Origin: Methanogenium organophilum
GTDB taxonomy: Archaea > Halobacteriota > Methanomicrobia > Methanomicrobiales > Methanomicrobiaceae
Direction: 5' to 3'
Length of the DNA stretch: 64,000 nt
Assembly (NCBI RefSeq): GCF_026684035.1
Contig: NZ_CP113361.1
Location: forward strand, 1,798,001-1,862,000
In this document: in pieces, positions 54,500-63,679 of the stretch
Numbering within the stretch: position 1 is the stretch's first letter
Layout of the letters: each line of letters opens with the position of its first letter
Made by a program: the position numbers and the translations under genes
The notes under the pieces: generated by a model
Database searches by the model: none
What the model saw: the letters and a program-made list of their open reading frames with translations, nothing else
What the model was told of the DNA's origin: nothing

Positions 54500-54868
54500 A
54501 TGTCAAAAGTATACGCAACATTTGAAGCTCCTGACGAGATCCAGAACAAGGCACTTGAAGTACTTGAGATCTCCCGGGACACCGGCAAAATTAAGAAAGG
54601 ATCAAACGAAGCAACAAAAGCTGTCGAGCGCGGCAATGCTGAACTCGTGCTCATCGGCGGCGACGTTGAACCGGAAGAAATTGTGATGCATCTTCCTGCA
54701 CTCTGCGATGAGAAGCAGATCCCGTACATGATCATCAACAAGCAGAATGATGTCGGTGCAGCAAGCGGACTGGATGTCGGCTCAGCAGCAGCAGCAATCG
54801 TCAAAGCCGGGAAGGCGAAGGATCTCCTTGTTGAGGTCGTCGGGCAGATCTCAGAACTGAGAGGGTGA
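54500..54868 (+). CDS. rpl7ae: Ribosomal protein eL8/L7Ae
   Basis: A 122-residue K-turn-binding protein of the large subunit that is also part of C/D and H/ACA RNPs and RNase P. Signature regions: KIKKGSNEATKAVERG, LIGGDVEPEEIVMHLPALCDEK and ASGLDVGSAAAAI. Start ATG 54500 follows GAGGTGAGTT. It heads an operon with eS28, eL24 and Ndk, with 5-10 base gaps. Confidence 0.97.
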   Translation: MSKVYATFEAPDEIQNKALEVLEISRDTGKIKKGSNEATKAVERGNAELVLIGGDVEPEEIVMHLPALCDEKQIPYMIINKQNDVGAASGLDVGSAAAAIVKAGKAKDLLVEVVGQISELRG

Positions 54869-54876
54869 ACTGACCT

Positions 54877-55083
54877 ATGGCAGACGCAACGCCGGCAGAA
54901 GTCCTTGAGGTTATCGGCAGTACCGGTATGCATGGGGAAGCCATGCAGGTGAAGTGCCGTATCCTGGAAGGAAACAACAAAGGCCGTATCATCACCCGCA
55001 ACACGGTAGGACCAATCCGTGAGGGTGATGTCCTGATGCTCATTGAGACTGAGCGTGAGGCAAAGAAACTCTCTAGAAGGTGA
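54877..55083 (+). CDS. rps28e: Ribosomal protein eS28
   Basis: A 68-residue small-subunit protein near the mRNA exit path. The family core [20 protein letters not shown] and [20 protein letters not shown] and the terminal basic tail are intact. Archaeal-type gene order with L7Ae, L24e and Ndk. Confidence 0.97.
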   Translation: MADATPAEVLEVIGSTGMHGEAMQVKCRILEGNNKGRIITRNTVGPIREGDVLMLIETEREAKKLSRR

Positions 55084-55088
55084 AGTAA

Positions 55089-55280
55089 ATGGTTGAGCAT
55101 CATATCTGTACATTCTGTGGTGAGCCGCTGGAACCCGGTACCGGAAAGATGTATGTCCGCAAAGACGGATCCATCTATTACTTCTGTGGTCCCAAATGCC
55201 AGAACAACTACCGCCTCGGGCGTGTTCCCCGCCGTGTTGTCTGGACCAAAGCTGGCCGCAAGGCGCTCGGAAAGGACTGA
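55089..55280 (+). CDS. rpl24e: Ribosomal protein eL24
   Basis: A 63-residue protein with a zinc finger of two CxxC-type pairs: [17 protein letters not shown] and [16 protein letters not shown] (Cys 6, 9, 32, 36). It sits at the subunit interface of the large subunit. Five bases after eS28. Confidence 0.97.
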   Translation: MVEHHICTFCGEPLEPGTGKMYVRKDGSIYYFCGPKCQNNYRLGRVPRRVVWTKAGRKALGKD

Positions 55281-55285
55281 TCCCT

Positions 55286-55735
55286 ATGGATCGCACTTTT
55301 TTAATGATCAAACCCGACGGTGTCCAGCGTGGGCTTGTCGGTGAAATTATCGCACGGTTCGAACAAAAAGGCCTGAAGATGGTCGCCGGAAAGTTTGAAA
55401 CGCTTCCGGAAGACCGTGTGATGGAGCACTATGCAGAGCACACGGAAAAACCGTTCTTTGCAGGTCTCAAAGCATATATCACAAGTGGACCCTGTTTCCT
55501 CATGGTCTGGGAAGGAAAGGATATCGTTTCCATCACCCGCCAGATGATCGGGGCAACAAATCCCGCAGAGGCAGCACCTGGCACCATTCGTGGTGACTAT
55601 GCGATGGAGATCGGCATGAATGTCATCCATGGCTCTGACTCTGATGAGACAGCAGCACGCGAGATCGGCATCCATTTCGCTCCTGAAGAAATCACCTCCT
55701 ATACCCGAATTGACGAAGCATTCCTGTACGAATGA
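55286..55735 (+). CDS. ndk: Nucleoside diphosphate kinase
   Basis: A 149-residue enzyme balancing NTP pools. The catalytic histidine is in [18 protein letters not shown], with [16 protein letters not shown] at the N-terminus and RGDYAMEI before it. The ATG at 55286 agrees with the family N-terminus; a longer frame from 55196 covers the eL24 gene in another frame. Last gene of the ribosomal operon, followed by a T tract at 55754-55759. Confidence 0.97.
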   Translation: MDRTFLMIKPDGVQRGLVGEIIARFEQKGLKMVAGKFETLPEDRVMEHYAEHTEKPFFAGLKAYITSGPCFLMVWEGKDIVSITRQMIGATNPAEAAPGTIRGDYAMEIGMNVIHGSDSDETAAREIGIHFAPEEITSYTRIDEAFLYE

Positions 55736-55951
55736 TCGTGCAGGCAATCATTCTTTTTTAAAAATATCCTGTTCCTGGATTGTGCGGGTTCAATCTCCCT
55801 TCCTGTCATTATTGTGAGTTTCGGGATTCTTAATTCAATTTTGTCCGCTGTTTCCATCGGGCAGGACATTCCATCAGAAGAGACACGAAACAAAAAGATA
55901 AATGAAGACAGAAGAGATACATTGCTGATAACTGGAGGGTGTGTTACAGTT

Positions 55952-56152
55952 ATGTCTGAATTGGTATTACAAGGGGCGACTATTCTTGTTGGCGGGTGTA
56001 TTGTTCTTGCCGGTATCGTAATTGCAGCGCAAATTATGGGGTATACTGTTCCCTATGGCGGGCTGCTTCTCCTAATCTGTGCTGCACTCATCATTGTTGG
56101 TGTGTATATGATGAACAGTAGTGCTGCTGGCATAAATGCAGGTCATGAATGA
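55952..56152 (+). CDS. Small two-helix membrane protein
   Basis: A 66-residue protein with two hydrophobic helices, ATILVGGCIVLAGIVIAA and GGLLLLICAALIIVGVYM, and a short polar tail. GGAGGGTG about 12 bases upstream supports ATG 55952. Its TGA overlaps the ATG of the nitrilase gene. No family recognised; the longer frame from GTG 55814 looks non-native. Confidence 0.5.
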   Translation: MSELVLQGATILVGGCIVLAGIVIAAQIMGYTVPYGGLLLLICAALIIVGVYMMNSSAAGINAGHE

Positions 56153-56946
56153 GTGGGGATGTAGTCCGCATCTGCTGTGTGCAGGCAGAGAGCATCCCTC
56201 ACGCTCCCGATATAAATCTGGCGCGTGCGCAAGAGTATGCACGGGAAGCCAGGAAGCAGGGTGCCTCCCTTGTCATGTTCCCTGAGCAGTATCCAACCGG
56301 ATGGAATCCACATGATACGGGATTCACTGATGACGGCACTGGTGTGATTTTTCAGGGATGGGCTGCAGTTGCAAAGGAGGCGGGCGTTCATGTGCTCGGG
56401 TCATACCGGAAAGAGACAGCAACGATGCCACAGAATGTCGCTGCAGTCTTTACACCGGAAGGTGACTGCATTGCGGAATACGCGAAGATCCATCTTTTTT
56501 CACCGGGTGGGGAAGATCTGTCGTTTTTGCCGGGGGGAGAACTGGCAACATTTACGCTTGGCGGAATCCGGTTTGGTATTGCTATCTGCTATGATCTGCG
56601 TTTCCCTGACCTCTTCTGTGCATATGCCCGTACGGGCTGTTCGGCAGTGATTGTGCCTGCCGCCTGGCCCTGTGCCCGCCTGAAACACTGGAACCTCTTT
56701 TTGCATGCCCGTGCGCTGGAAAATCAGATGTACGTGGCAGGAATAAATCCGGCGGAAGGTCGGGCAGGTGGTGAATATTGTGGCGGCACAGCGGTGATCA
56801 ACCCGCAGGGAGAGGCTGTTGCACGAGTGGAGGGTGGCGGGCCTGCCCTCCTTCTCGCGGATATTAACCCTGCGGAGGTTTTGGCAGCGCGTGCCGCATT
56901 TCCGGTGTGTGCTGATCGCCGTGACGACCTGTACCCCTCCCTCTGA
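56149..56946 (+). CDS. Carbon-nitrogen hydrolase (nitrilase superfamily)
   Basis: A 265-residue amidase-type enzyme. The catalytic triad is visible: Glu in LVMFPEQYPTGWN, Lys in EYAKIHLFSPGGED, and Cys in IAICYDLRFPDLF. GAVIV-type strand SAVIVPAAWP follows. Likely an omega-amidase or related amide hydrolase; substrate unknown. Coupled to the small membrane protein by ATGA and followed 52 bases later by threonine synthase. Confidence 0.9.
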   Translation: MSGDVVRICCVQAESIPHAPDINLARAQEYAREARKQGASLVMFPEQYPTGWNPHDTGFTDDGTGVIFQGWAAVAKEAGVHVLGSYRKETATMPQNVAAVFTPEGDCIAEYAKIHLFSPGGEDLSFLPGGELATFTLGGIRFGIAICYDLRFPDLFCAYARTGCSAVIVPAAWPCARLKHWNLFLHARALENQMYVAGINPAEGRAGGEYCGGTAVINPQGEAVARVEGGGPALLLADINPAEVLAARAAFPVCADRRDDLYPSL

Positions 56947-56998
56947 GAGGGTGTTACGGGGATTATCTATACTTACCCCGGGAACCAATCATTATAGC

Positions 56999-58201
56999 AT
57001 GTATCGTCTTGTCTGTATAGGCTGTGGTGCTGAATATGCACCGGACGAAGTGATCTACCGCTGTCGGACGTGTGGTCACCTGCTTGCAGTGAAGTACGAC
57101 CTTGACAGCCTGAATATTTCCCGTGCCGAGTGGGACCGCCGCCCGCTGAAACTCTGGCGCTATCGTGAAATCTTACCGGTGACGGGTGATCCGGTTTCCC
57201 TGCAGGAGGGAGGGACTCCGCTCTACCACATGAAGAGACTTGGTGAGGAACTGGGCCTGAAAAACCTGTATGCAAAACACGAAGGGATGAACCCCTCCGG
57301 TTCATTCAAAGACCGCGGGATGACCGTTGGTGTCTCCATGGCTATGCAGCTGGGGATGAAACAGGTCGCCTGTGCATCAACCGGCAATACCTCCGCCTCT
57401 CTTGCTGCCTATGCGGCAAAGGCAGGCATGCCTGCTGTTGTGCTGCTCCCTGCGGGCAAGGTGGCTCTTGGCAAAGTGGCACAGGCACTGATGCACGGCG
57501 CGAAGGTCATTGCCATCCGGGACAACTTTGACCGTGCTCTCGAGATGGTGCATGACCTCTGTATCTCAGAAGGTATCTATCTCTTAAACTCAGTCAATCC
57601 CTACCGGCTTGAAGGGCAGAAGACTATTGGGCTTGAAGTGGTGGACCAGCTTGGTGACGTACCGGACCGCATAGTCCTTCCGGTGGGGAATGCAGGAAAT
57701 ATCTCCGCTGTGCACAAGGGACTTGGGGAACTCATTGAACTTGGGTTCATTGACCGGATGCCGATGATGACCGGTATTCAGGCGGCCGGGTCACAGCCGG
57801 TTGTTGAGGCAATTGCAGGCAATCTGCCCGAAGTTATCCCCTTTAAAGAACCTGAGACCATTGCGACTGCCATCCGTATCGGGGCACCGGTTAATGCAGA
57901 GAAGGCATTGCGTGCCATCCGTGAGACCGGGGGAACAGCTGATTCCGTTACTGATGAGGAAATCCTCGCGATGCAGCGCGATCTCGCACGCAAAGAGGGT
58001 ATTGGTGTTGAACCTGCCTCTGCGGCGTCAGTTGCAGGCATCAAAAAGATGGTGGAAGACGGGCGCATTGACCCGGACGAACGGATTGTGTGTGTGGTGA
58101 CCGGGCACCTCCTGAAAGACCCGGAAACGGTGATCCGCCAATGCGAACCGCCAATAGAAATCGACGCAGATATTCAGTCGCTCTTATCTGTCTTGCGCTG
58201 A
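56999..58201 (+). CDS. thrC: Threonine synthase
   Basis: A 400-residue PLP enzyme converting O-phosphohomoserine to threonine. The N-terminus carries a zinc ribbon (CIGCGAEYAP and CRTCGH), the PLP lysine lies in NPSGSFKDRGMTVGVS, the phosphate-binding loop in ACASTGNTSASLAAY, and VLPVGNAGNISAVHKG follows. The ATG at 56999 is chosen; the frame to 56819 overlaps the nitrilase gene. The gene overlaps the next gene by 61 bases. Confidence 0.93.
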   Translation: MYRLVCIGCGAEYAPDEVIYRCRTCGHLLAVKYDLDSLNISRAEWDRRPLKLWRYREILPVTGDPVSLQEGGTPLYHMKRLGEELGLKNLYAKHEGMNPSGSFKDRGMTVGVSMAMQLGMKQVACASTGNTSASLAAYAAKAGMPAVVLLPAGKVALGKVAQALMHGAKVIAIRDNFDRALEMVHDLCISEGIYLLNSVNPYRLEGQKTIGLEVVDQLGDVPDRIVLPVGNAGNISAVHKGLGELIELGFIDRMPMMTGIQAAGSQPVVEAIAGNLPEVIPFKEPETIATAIRIGAPVNAEKALRAIRETGGTADSVTDEEILAMQRDLARKEGIGVEPASAASVAGIKKMVEDGRIDPDERIVCVVTGHLLKDPETVIRQCEPPIEIDADIQSLLSVLR

Positions 58202-58752
58202 TTCTTCTCTGTGTCGGCAGTGTGTCCGCTCTCTCGGCCAATTATACGGTCGCAGAGAACGGCACTGCCTATTTCGCAGAAGTTGAGGTGTTGCAGGCAG
58301 AGGAGTATTCCTTCACTGAGCCCGGGCTCCTTGGGGAACCGGTGCCGGTTGAGGCAACAGGGATTATGCTCCTGAATGCGACCGGCCCCGTGAACTATAC
58401 CGAAGAGCGGTCCGCCATCCGGTTTCCGGAGGGCAACTATACCATCCGCTACACCGCACCGCTGAGTACAAACGAACTGACGGTGATGCTGGATGACGCC
58501 TCGAATATTACTGTCTCCCTGCCGGAGCAATATGCAGTGACGAATCCGCTCCTCGGGTATGTGAGCACCGGAGGTACGGTTAATACGACCGGCAATGGTA
58601 CAACAATTCTCTGGGATGGAGCCCGGAGCGCACAGGTCCGGTATTATGATACCTTTCAGGAACAGGCGCTCATCATCTTTGGTACATTTTGGATTGGTCT
58701 TGTGGTGATCTTTCTTGTTCCCTATATGATTGTCCGCCGGAAACGGGAGTGA
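58141..58752 (+). CDS. Exported single-span protein, possibly DUF5803-like
   Basis: A 203-residue protein with an Arg-rich N-terminus and signal or anchor helix (SVALICLALILLCVGSVSA), an extracellular domain with NYT, NIT and NTT glycosylation sites, and a C-terminal helix ALIIFGTFWIGLVVIFLVPYM followed by RRKRE. The start at 58141 overlaps threonine synthase by 61 bases; no later start keeps the signal peptide. It resembles small archaeal surface proteins of unknown role; DUF5803 is a possible match I cannot verify. Confidence 0.6.
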   Translation: MRTANRNRRRYSVALICLALILLCVGSVSALSANYTVAENGTAYFAEVEVLQAEEYSFTEPGLLGEPVPVEATGIMLLNATGPVNYTEERSAIRFPEGNYTIRYTAPLSTNELTVMLDDASNITVSLPEQYAVTNPLLGYVSTGGTVNTTGNGTTILWDGARSAQVRYYDTFQEQALIIFGTFWIGLVVIFLVPYMIVRRKRE

Positions 58753-58821
58753 CCCGCGGCTGGCATGGCGGCATCCTCTTATATCTGGCAGATAATATGT
58801 GCCAGTATGGGAGAGAAAAAA

Positions 58822-60243
58822 ATGCGAATACAATTCATTCTTTTTGTCTGTCTCATTGGACTAGCCGGTATCTGTGTGATGCCGGTCAGCGCATCGGTCG
58901 CTGATATTGCGCAGGGCTCGACCGTGTTTGTCGGCGAAGAGGGTCTGGTCCTGCAGCCCGGTGTTTTGGCACCCAATGATTCTCAGGTGGCATGGTATCC
59001 AAGTGGGACGACTGTTTCAGGTACGAGTGTGCCTGATATTACCCTGACGATTATCCCTTCATCATTTGATGTGACGCCAGTGCAGTTTGGAGGTCGAACC
59101 GGCGCCTGGTATTCCTATCCAAATGGGGTGGCGCAGGCAACACCCCATCTGGCATTTCTGGTGGACCAGCCCGAGGCGCGGGTGAAACTCTGGGTCTATC
59201 CCCCGGGGGGTGGCATCGGCGAGGATGGTACTGGCTATAAGACCATCCGTGGTGTGAAACTCGGGTTCCGGATGGAGACGAATCTGTACCCGATCTTCAA
59301 CCGGCCGGGCGTTACCGCCGGAGAACCGGGTATTGATATCTATGTAGATGCTCCCGGCGGATTCACCTATTCATCCCTCTATGATGATGCTTCAACACCC
59401 CATTCTGTCCCGATAACCGGGCAGCACCCGCAGACTGCCTATGCCTATGTGCCGATAGAATCCGGAGCCACATGTGTCTGGGATACCGGTAATGCAGAGT
59501 ATAATGCTGGTGACTATACCTTCTATGCCTATGCCGATGTGAACGGACTCAAAAATGTGGTGGGGAGGGTAGAGGGCGACACCTTCACCCTGCTTGCAAC
59601 GGCAACGGAATCACCGGGAGTGACCCCCACACCGGAATCGCCTGACCTGATCACGGGTACGGGAACGGTCACGCTTGACACCACCTCCGGAGGCATCGTA
59701 CAGACGGACACCCTTCTGAATGACCCCGAAGGCATGGCATATATCTCTATGGAGAAAGGAACGCGGGCTTTAGACGATAAGGCGCAGAGACTGGGGACTC
59801 TCTCCATGATCATGGTAGGCGACCCGCAGAATATCGGTCCGTCTCCGGAGGGGCAGAATCCGCTTTCCACATGGCATATCAGCCCGGAGGGGTCATCGTT
59901 CTTTCCGTCTGCTGAACTGGGTATCTTAATCAGCGACAACTCCCTCTCTCACAATCTCTACTGGTGGAGTGAGTCTGCAGGCAAATGGTACGTTGTTCAC
60001 GCGGAGACGGACGATAACGATGGTTACCTGAAGGCGGAGATCACAAAAACCGGGTATTACATGATGACCTATCCGTCAGGCATGCCGACGGCTACTCCAA
60101 CCGCAGAACCGACTATTCTGCCTGAGCCTACGGCAACCGCAGAGCCGACGGCATCGCCAACGTCAATACCCACCCAGACCCCTCTCGGGTTCCTGAGCGT
60201 TCTGGCAGGGTTTGGAGCATGCACTCTTCTGAAGAAGAGATAA
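58822..60243 (+). CDS. DUF3821-type secreted surface protein with sorting-like tail
   Basis: A 473-residue exported protein. Signal peptide (IQFILFVCLIGLAGICVMPVSA), then a DUF3821-like domain (IAQGSTVFVGEEGLVLQ onward), a Pro/Thr/Glu-rich low-complexity linker (residues about 425-455, TPTAEPT repeats), and a C-terminus PLGFLSVLAGFGACTLLKKR of the PGF-CTERM-like kind for archaeosortase processing. Glycosylation sites are few. Start ATG 58822 is favoured by GGGAG nine bases upstream. Probably an S-layer-associated protein, as seen in Methanomicrobiales. Confidence 0.78.
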   Translation: MRIQFILFVCLIGLAGICVMPVSASVADIAQGSTVFVGEEGLVLQPGVLAPNDSQVAWYPSGTTVSGTSVPDITLTIIPSSFDVTPVQFGGRTGAWYSYPNGVAQATPHLAFLVDQPEARVKLWVYPPGGGIGEDGTGYKTIRGVKLGFRMETNLYPIFNRPGVTAGEPGIDIYVDAPGGFTYSSLYDDASTPHSVPITGQHPQTAYAYVPIESGATCVWDTGNAEYNAGDYTFYAYADVNGLKNVVGRVEGDTFTLLATATESPGVTPTPESPDLITGTGTVTLDTTSGGIVQTDTLLNDPEGMAYISMEKGTRALDDKAQRLGTLSMIMVGDPQNIGPSPEGQNPLSTWHISPEGSSFFPSAELGILISDNSLSHNLYWWSESAGKWYVVHAETDDNDGYLKAEITKTGYYMMTYPSGMPTATPTAEPTILPEPTATAEPTASPTSIPTQTPLGFLSVLAGFGACTLLKKR

Positions 60244-60252
60244 TTAATTTTC

Positions 60253-60258
60253 TTTTTT
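60253..60258 (+). terminator. T-tract between convergent genes
   Basis: Six T ten bases after the DUF3821 gene stop, with a second T5/A6 stretch at 60266-60276 that could serve the opposite porB transcript as well. Confidence 0.5.
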
Positions 60259-60302
60259 CCCCGAATTTTTAAAAAAGTGGCGAATGTCCACCGTGTGGTG
60301 GT

Positions 60303-61196
60303 TTATTCGTTCAGCTGTATGTCGATGCCGTATTTTACGGCGTTTGCATCGGCAATTGCCTGTATTTTTGCAATCTCTTCGGTGACAGGCTGTGGTTTGA
60401 AGAGGTGGCGGAACCGCTTCTGTGCCTTCAGGTACCCTTCAACAGGGACGCGGCGGACTTTCTTTGCCTTTGTCAGTTCACCGTTCTCCATCTCGTAATT
60501 GACCCAGAGACCGCATTCGATTGCCTGTTTGCCGATCTCAATAGTCTTTGAACCATCAAAGCCCCATCCGGTGCTGCACGGCGCGTGAACCTGGAGATAG
60601 CATGCGCCGGGGGTGTTGACCGCCTTTTCGACCTTTTTCATGACGTCCATCGGATATGCAACCGATGCCGTTGCGACATAGGATGCTCCGTGGGCGTTGA
60701 GGATCTGGGGGAGATCTTTTTTGGGCCGTGAGTTGCCCATTGACAACCTGCCTGCAGGCGATGTCGTCGTGCTTGCGTCATATGGGGTGGCACCGGATCG
60801 CTGAATACCGGTGTTCATGTAGGCCTCGTTGTCGTAGCATATGTAGGTGATATCGTGGCCACGTTCAAAGGCGCCGGAGATGCAGAGCATACCGATGTCA
60901 AAGGTAGCGCCGTCACCACAGATACAGATAACCTTCTCTGTTCGGTTGTTGTGCTTCAGAGAAGCCTCAACACCGGATGCGACGGCTGCTGCATTCTCGA
61001 AGAGTGAGTGGATCCAGGGAACCTTCCATGCGGTTTCGGGGTATGGTGTGGAGAATACCTCCATACATCCCGTGGATGCGACAATAATCGTGTCTTCACC
61101 GGCGCCTTTCAGGATGAGTCGTGCAAGCAATGCAGGACCGCATCCACCGCAGGCACGGTGGCCGCAGTCAAAGAGTTCGAGTGATTTATCGACCAT
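60303..61196 (-). CDS. porB: Pyruvate:ferredoxin oxidoreductase, beta subunit
   Basis: A 297-residue subunit binding thiamine diphosphate and a [4Fe-4S] cluster. The cysteines include [16 protein letters not shown] and a [13 protein letters not shown] motif for TPP-Mg binding (GDG..D). Last gene of porCDAB, directly abutting porA. It catalyses the reversible oxidation of pyruvate to acetyl-CoA; in hydrogenotrophic methanogens it works mainly as pyruvate synthase. Confidence 0.95.
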   Translation of the reverse strand: MVDKSLELFDCGHRACGGCGPALLARLILKGAGEDTIIVASTGCMEVFSTPYPETAWKVPWIHSLFENAAAVASGVEASLKHNNRTEKVICICGDGATFDIGMLCISGAFERGHDITYICYDNEAYMNTGIQRSGATPYDASTTTSPAGRLSMGNSRPKKDLPQILNAHGASYVATASVAYPMDVMKKVEKAVNTPGACYLQVHAPCSTGWGFDGSKTIEIGKQAIECGLWVNYEMENGELTKAKKVRRVPVEGYLKAQKRFRHLFKPQPVTEEIAKIQAIADANAVKYGIDIQLNE

Positions 61197-62357
61197 TTAG
61201 AGCACCTCCGTCCTCAGGCCATAGAACATATTCCCTTTGCCCTTCTCTGCGAGTGCTGCAATGCCGCGGATATCTTTTTTGCGGATATCCCTGCCGCCGA
61301 GACCGACGATATAGCTGTATACGTCAATACCGGTGCCGGTGACTGCGTCTTTTACTTCAGGACCAACAGCACCTTTCATAGCAGAGCCGAGAGAGATGTT
61401 CTTTTCCAGTACTGCGACTGTTGGAACGCCGGCAAGTGCCTTTGCAATCTCTTCTGCCGGGAACGGTCTGAGGGTCCGTATTTTTACAAGCCCTGCTTTG
61501 ATGCCGTCTGCACGCATTTCATCGATGGCATCTTTTACCGTGCCGCAGATTGAGCCGAGCGCAACGAATGCGACATCAGCGTCGTCCATGCGATAACTCT
61601 CGGTATGGGTTGAGTAGTCGCGGCCGAACATCTCGCCGAATTCTTTGCCTGCTGCACTAATGGCGTCACCGGCACGCTGCAAAGCTGCATCCGTCTCGTA
61701 CCTGAACTCCATGTAGTAGTCAGGTGTTGCATACATGCCCATGGAAAGCGGTGCTTTTGCATCGAGTTTGTTATATGGGACATAGGGCGGGAGGAACGCG
61801 TCGATCTCTTCCTGTGTCGGGATGTCCACCGGTTCATAGGTGTGCGAGAGGATGAATCCGTCAAAGCAGACAAATCCCGGAAGCAGGACATCGTGCTGTT
61901 CTGCTGCCTTGTATGCAATGAAGTGCTGATCCGTCATCTCCTGAACATCTTCGCCGTAGAGGTGGAACCATCCGGCATCTCTGAGGGAAATAGAGTCCTG
62001 CTGGTCATTCCAGATTGAGAGCGGTGCACCGAGTGCACGGTTTGCAATCGACATCACGATTGGCTGGCGCATGCCTGCCACATTGAAGACCACTTCTGCC
62101 ATCAGCATGAGACCCTGGGATGAGGTGGCCGAATAGACACGCGAGCCTGTGGCGGATGATCCGAGACAGACGGAGAGTGCGGAGAGTTCTGATTCCACAC
62201 AGATATATTCCGCGTCCAGTTCGCCGTCTGCGACAAAATCTGCAAGACGTTCGACGATATGAGTCTGGGGGGTGATTGGGTATGCGGAGACGACCTCCGG
62301 GCGGCAGAGCTTTGCTGCCTCTGCAACGGCGTGAGAGCCTTCCATTATCTGCAACAT
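61197..62357 (-). CDS. porA: Pyruvate:ferredoxin oxidoreductase, alpha subunit
   Basis: A 386-residue subunit. Recognisable parts are MEGSHAVAEAAKLCRPEVVSAYPITPQTHIVE (in pieces: EGSHAVAEAAKLC, SAYPITPQTHIVERL), SATSSQGLMLMAEVVF and PIVMSIANRALGAPLSIWNDQQD. Third gene of the operon; TAA is immediately followed by the porB start. It forms the catalytic core with the beta subunit. Confidence 0.95.
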   Translation of the reverse strand: MLQIMEGSHAVAEAAKLCRPEVVSAYPITPQTHIVERLADFVADGELDAEYICVESELSALSVCLGSSATGSRVYSATSSQGLMLMAEVVFNVAGMRQPIVMSIANRALGAPLSIWNDQQDSISLRDAGWFHLYGEDVQEMTDQHFIAYKAAEQHDVLLPGFVCFDGFILSHTYEPVDIPTQEEIDAFLPPYVPYNKLDAKAPLSMGMYATPDYYMEFRYETDAALQRAGDAISAAGKEFGEMFGRDYSTHTESYRMDDADVAFVALGSICGTVKDAIDEMRADGIKAGLVKIRTLRPFPAEEIAKALAGVPTVAVLEKNISLGSAMKGAVGPEVKDAVTGTGIDVYSYIVGLGGRDIRKKDIRGIAALAEKGKGNMFYGLRTEVL

Positions 62358-62615
62358 CTATTTTTCCTCCTGAATCATGCTAATCGCTTCTGCAGGGCAT
62401 TCTCTGGCGCATACGCCGCAGCCCTTGCAGAAGTCAAGGTCAAAGAGGATCTGGCCATCATTTTCACTGACTGCCGTTTCCGGGCAGAGCAATATACAGT
62501 TACCACAAAGAATACATTTCTCCAGATCTACAACCGGCATGAAGACCCGCCATGATCCGGTTTTATTGTCGCGTGCCCTGCCGGGTTCCGCAGCGCATCC
62601 GATACGAAGTGCCAT
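62358..62615 (-). CDS. porD: Pyruvate:ferredoxin oxidoreductase, delta (ferredoxin) subunit
   Basis: An 85-residue protein with two [4Fe-4S] motifs, CILCGNCILLCPETA and CKGCGVCARECPAEA, that carries electrons from the core to ferredoxin. Immediately precedes porA (TAG/TAA to ATG without gap) and follows porC by one base. Confidence 0.96.
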   Translation of the reverse strand: MALRIGCAAEPGRARDNKTGSWRVFMPVVDLEKCILCGNCILLCPETAVSENDGQILFDLDFCKGCGVCARECPAEAISMIQEEK

Positions 62616-62616
62616 A

Positions 62617-63171
62617 TTACTGCCCCTCCTTTACGAGTTCATATGCGCGGCGTGCTGCTGCGATATTCTTTTCTGCAAGGGGGCCGGAGAAGCGCTCTGA
62701 GAGTGCTTCTTCCAGTGATTTCAGTTCGATTTCACCGGTTGCGGCGGCAAATGCACCCATGAGGGTGGTATTGGTAATCGGGAGTCCGAGGATCTCCAGT
62801 GCGAGGGATGTTGCGTCGATGGTGATGAGTTTCACACCGTCGGGCACACCCTCAACAGTACCGTTCTCGGTATTGACAAGTGCAATGCCACCTTCTTTGA
62901 CTCCGCTAAACACATCGACATCGGCGATAAGCGAACTGTCCTGCACGATAATGTAGTCTGGTTCGTAGATCTGGCTGCGAAGGCGGACTTTCTCGTCACT
63001 GAAACGGACGAACGCCTGCACCGGTGCCCCTCGCCGTTCGACACCGAATGCGGGGAACGCCTGTGAATAGACGCCGCTTTTGAAGGCAGCGGTTGCAATG
63101 AGCTCTGCTGCGGTCACAGACCCCTGCCCTCCTCTTCCATGAATTCGTAGTTCTCTCAAAAAAATCCCCAT
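62617..63171 (-). CDS. porC: Pyruvate:ferredoxin oxidoreductase, gamma subunit
   Basis: A 184-residue subunit: RELRIHGRGGQGSVTAAELI at the N-terminus, SQAFPAFGVERRGAPVQAFVR, and a C-terminal helical part. First gene of the operon. The start ATG at 63171 matches the family N-terminus. The upstream gap 63172-63679 should contain its promoter. Confidence 0.95.
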   Translation of the reverse strand: MGIFLRELRIHGRGGQGSVTAAELIATAAFKSGVYSQAFPAFGVERRGAPVQAFVRFSDEKVRLRSQIYEPDYIIVQDSSLIADVDVFSGVKEGGIALVNTENGTVEGVPDGVKLITIDATSLALEILGLPITNTTLMGAFAAATGEIELKSLEEALSERFSGPLAEKNIAAARRAYELVKEGQ

Positions 63172-63679
63172 ATAATCTTACATGATTAATAGATATGAAT
63201 TTTTGGCACGCTGTACACCTGATCTCTTTCTCCGTGCAAAATTGCCGGTCTGTTCTTCATTGGTTGTCGAAATTTGAAAAATGTGGGAAGGGGATGCGCG
63301 ATGTATTTCCTGCCGTGAGGGTATCTGTCTTATCAAAGGACTCAGTATTTTTTCACCGGATCGGCTATCAATCCAGCCACTGTTTTGAGCACACATCAGG
63401 TGTCTGCCTGATTCATCTGATTGTCATTATTGGCATCGCAAAAGAGAATTGGAGTGATCCTGATGTATTTGGGTTTTGTACAGCAGTCCTCACACCCTTC
63501 TACTGAGAGGAAGACTGTGCAGGTTCCTGCTGATATGTACTGGTGAACCGGATTTTGATCAGATGATGTGGGCCTGTCGCCGAAGGTCTTGTTTCAGTCG
63601 GCAAGTGTGCCTGTGGAGAGATCTGTGGTTATAATCGCCTGGGATGCAGCACAGGATTTGATATTTTCCCGGAGATCCA
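63172..63679. other. Intergenic stretch before porC
   Basis: About 500 bases without a convincing gene. Short frames on both strands lack domains and codon support. It should hold the promoter of porC; I could not pick a clear TATA box. Confidence 0.4.

Noticed and set aside
63195-63506. 103-codon plus-strand frame upstream of porC
   Set aside because: No domain, unusual composition and it lies in the expected promoter region.
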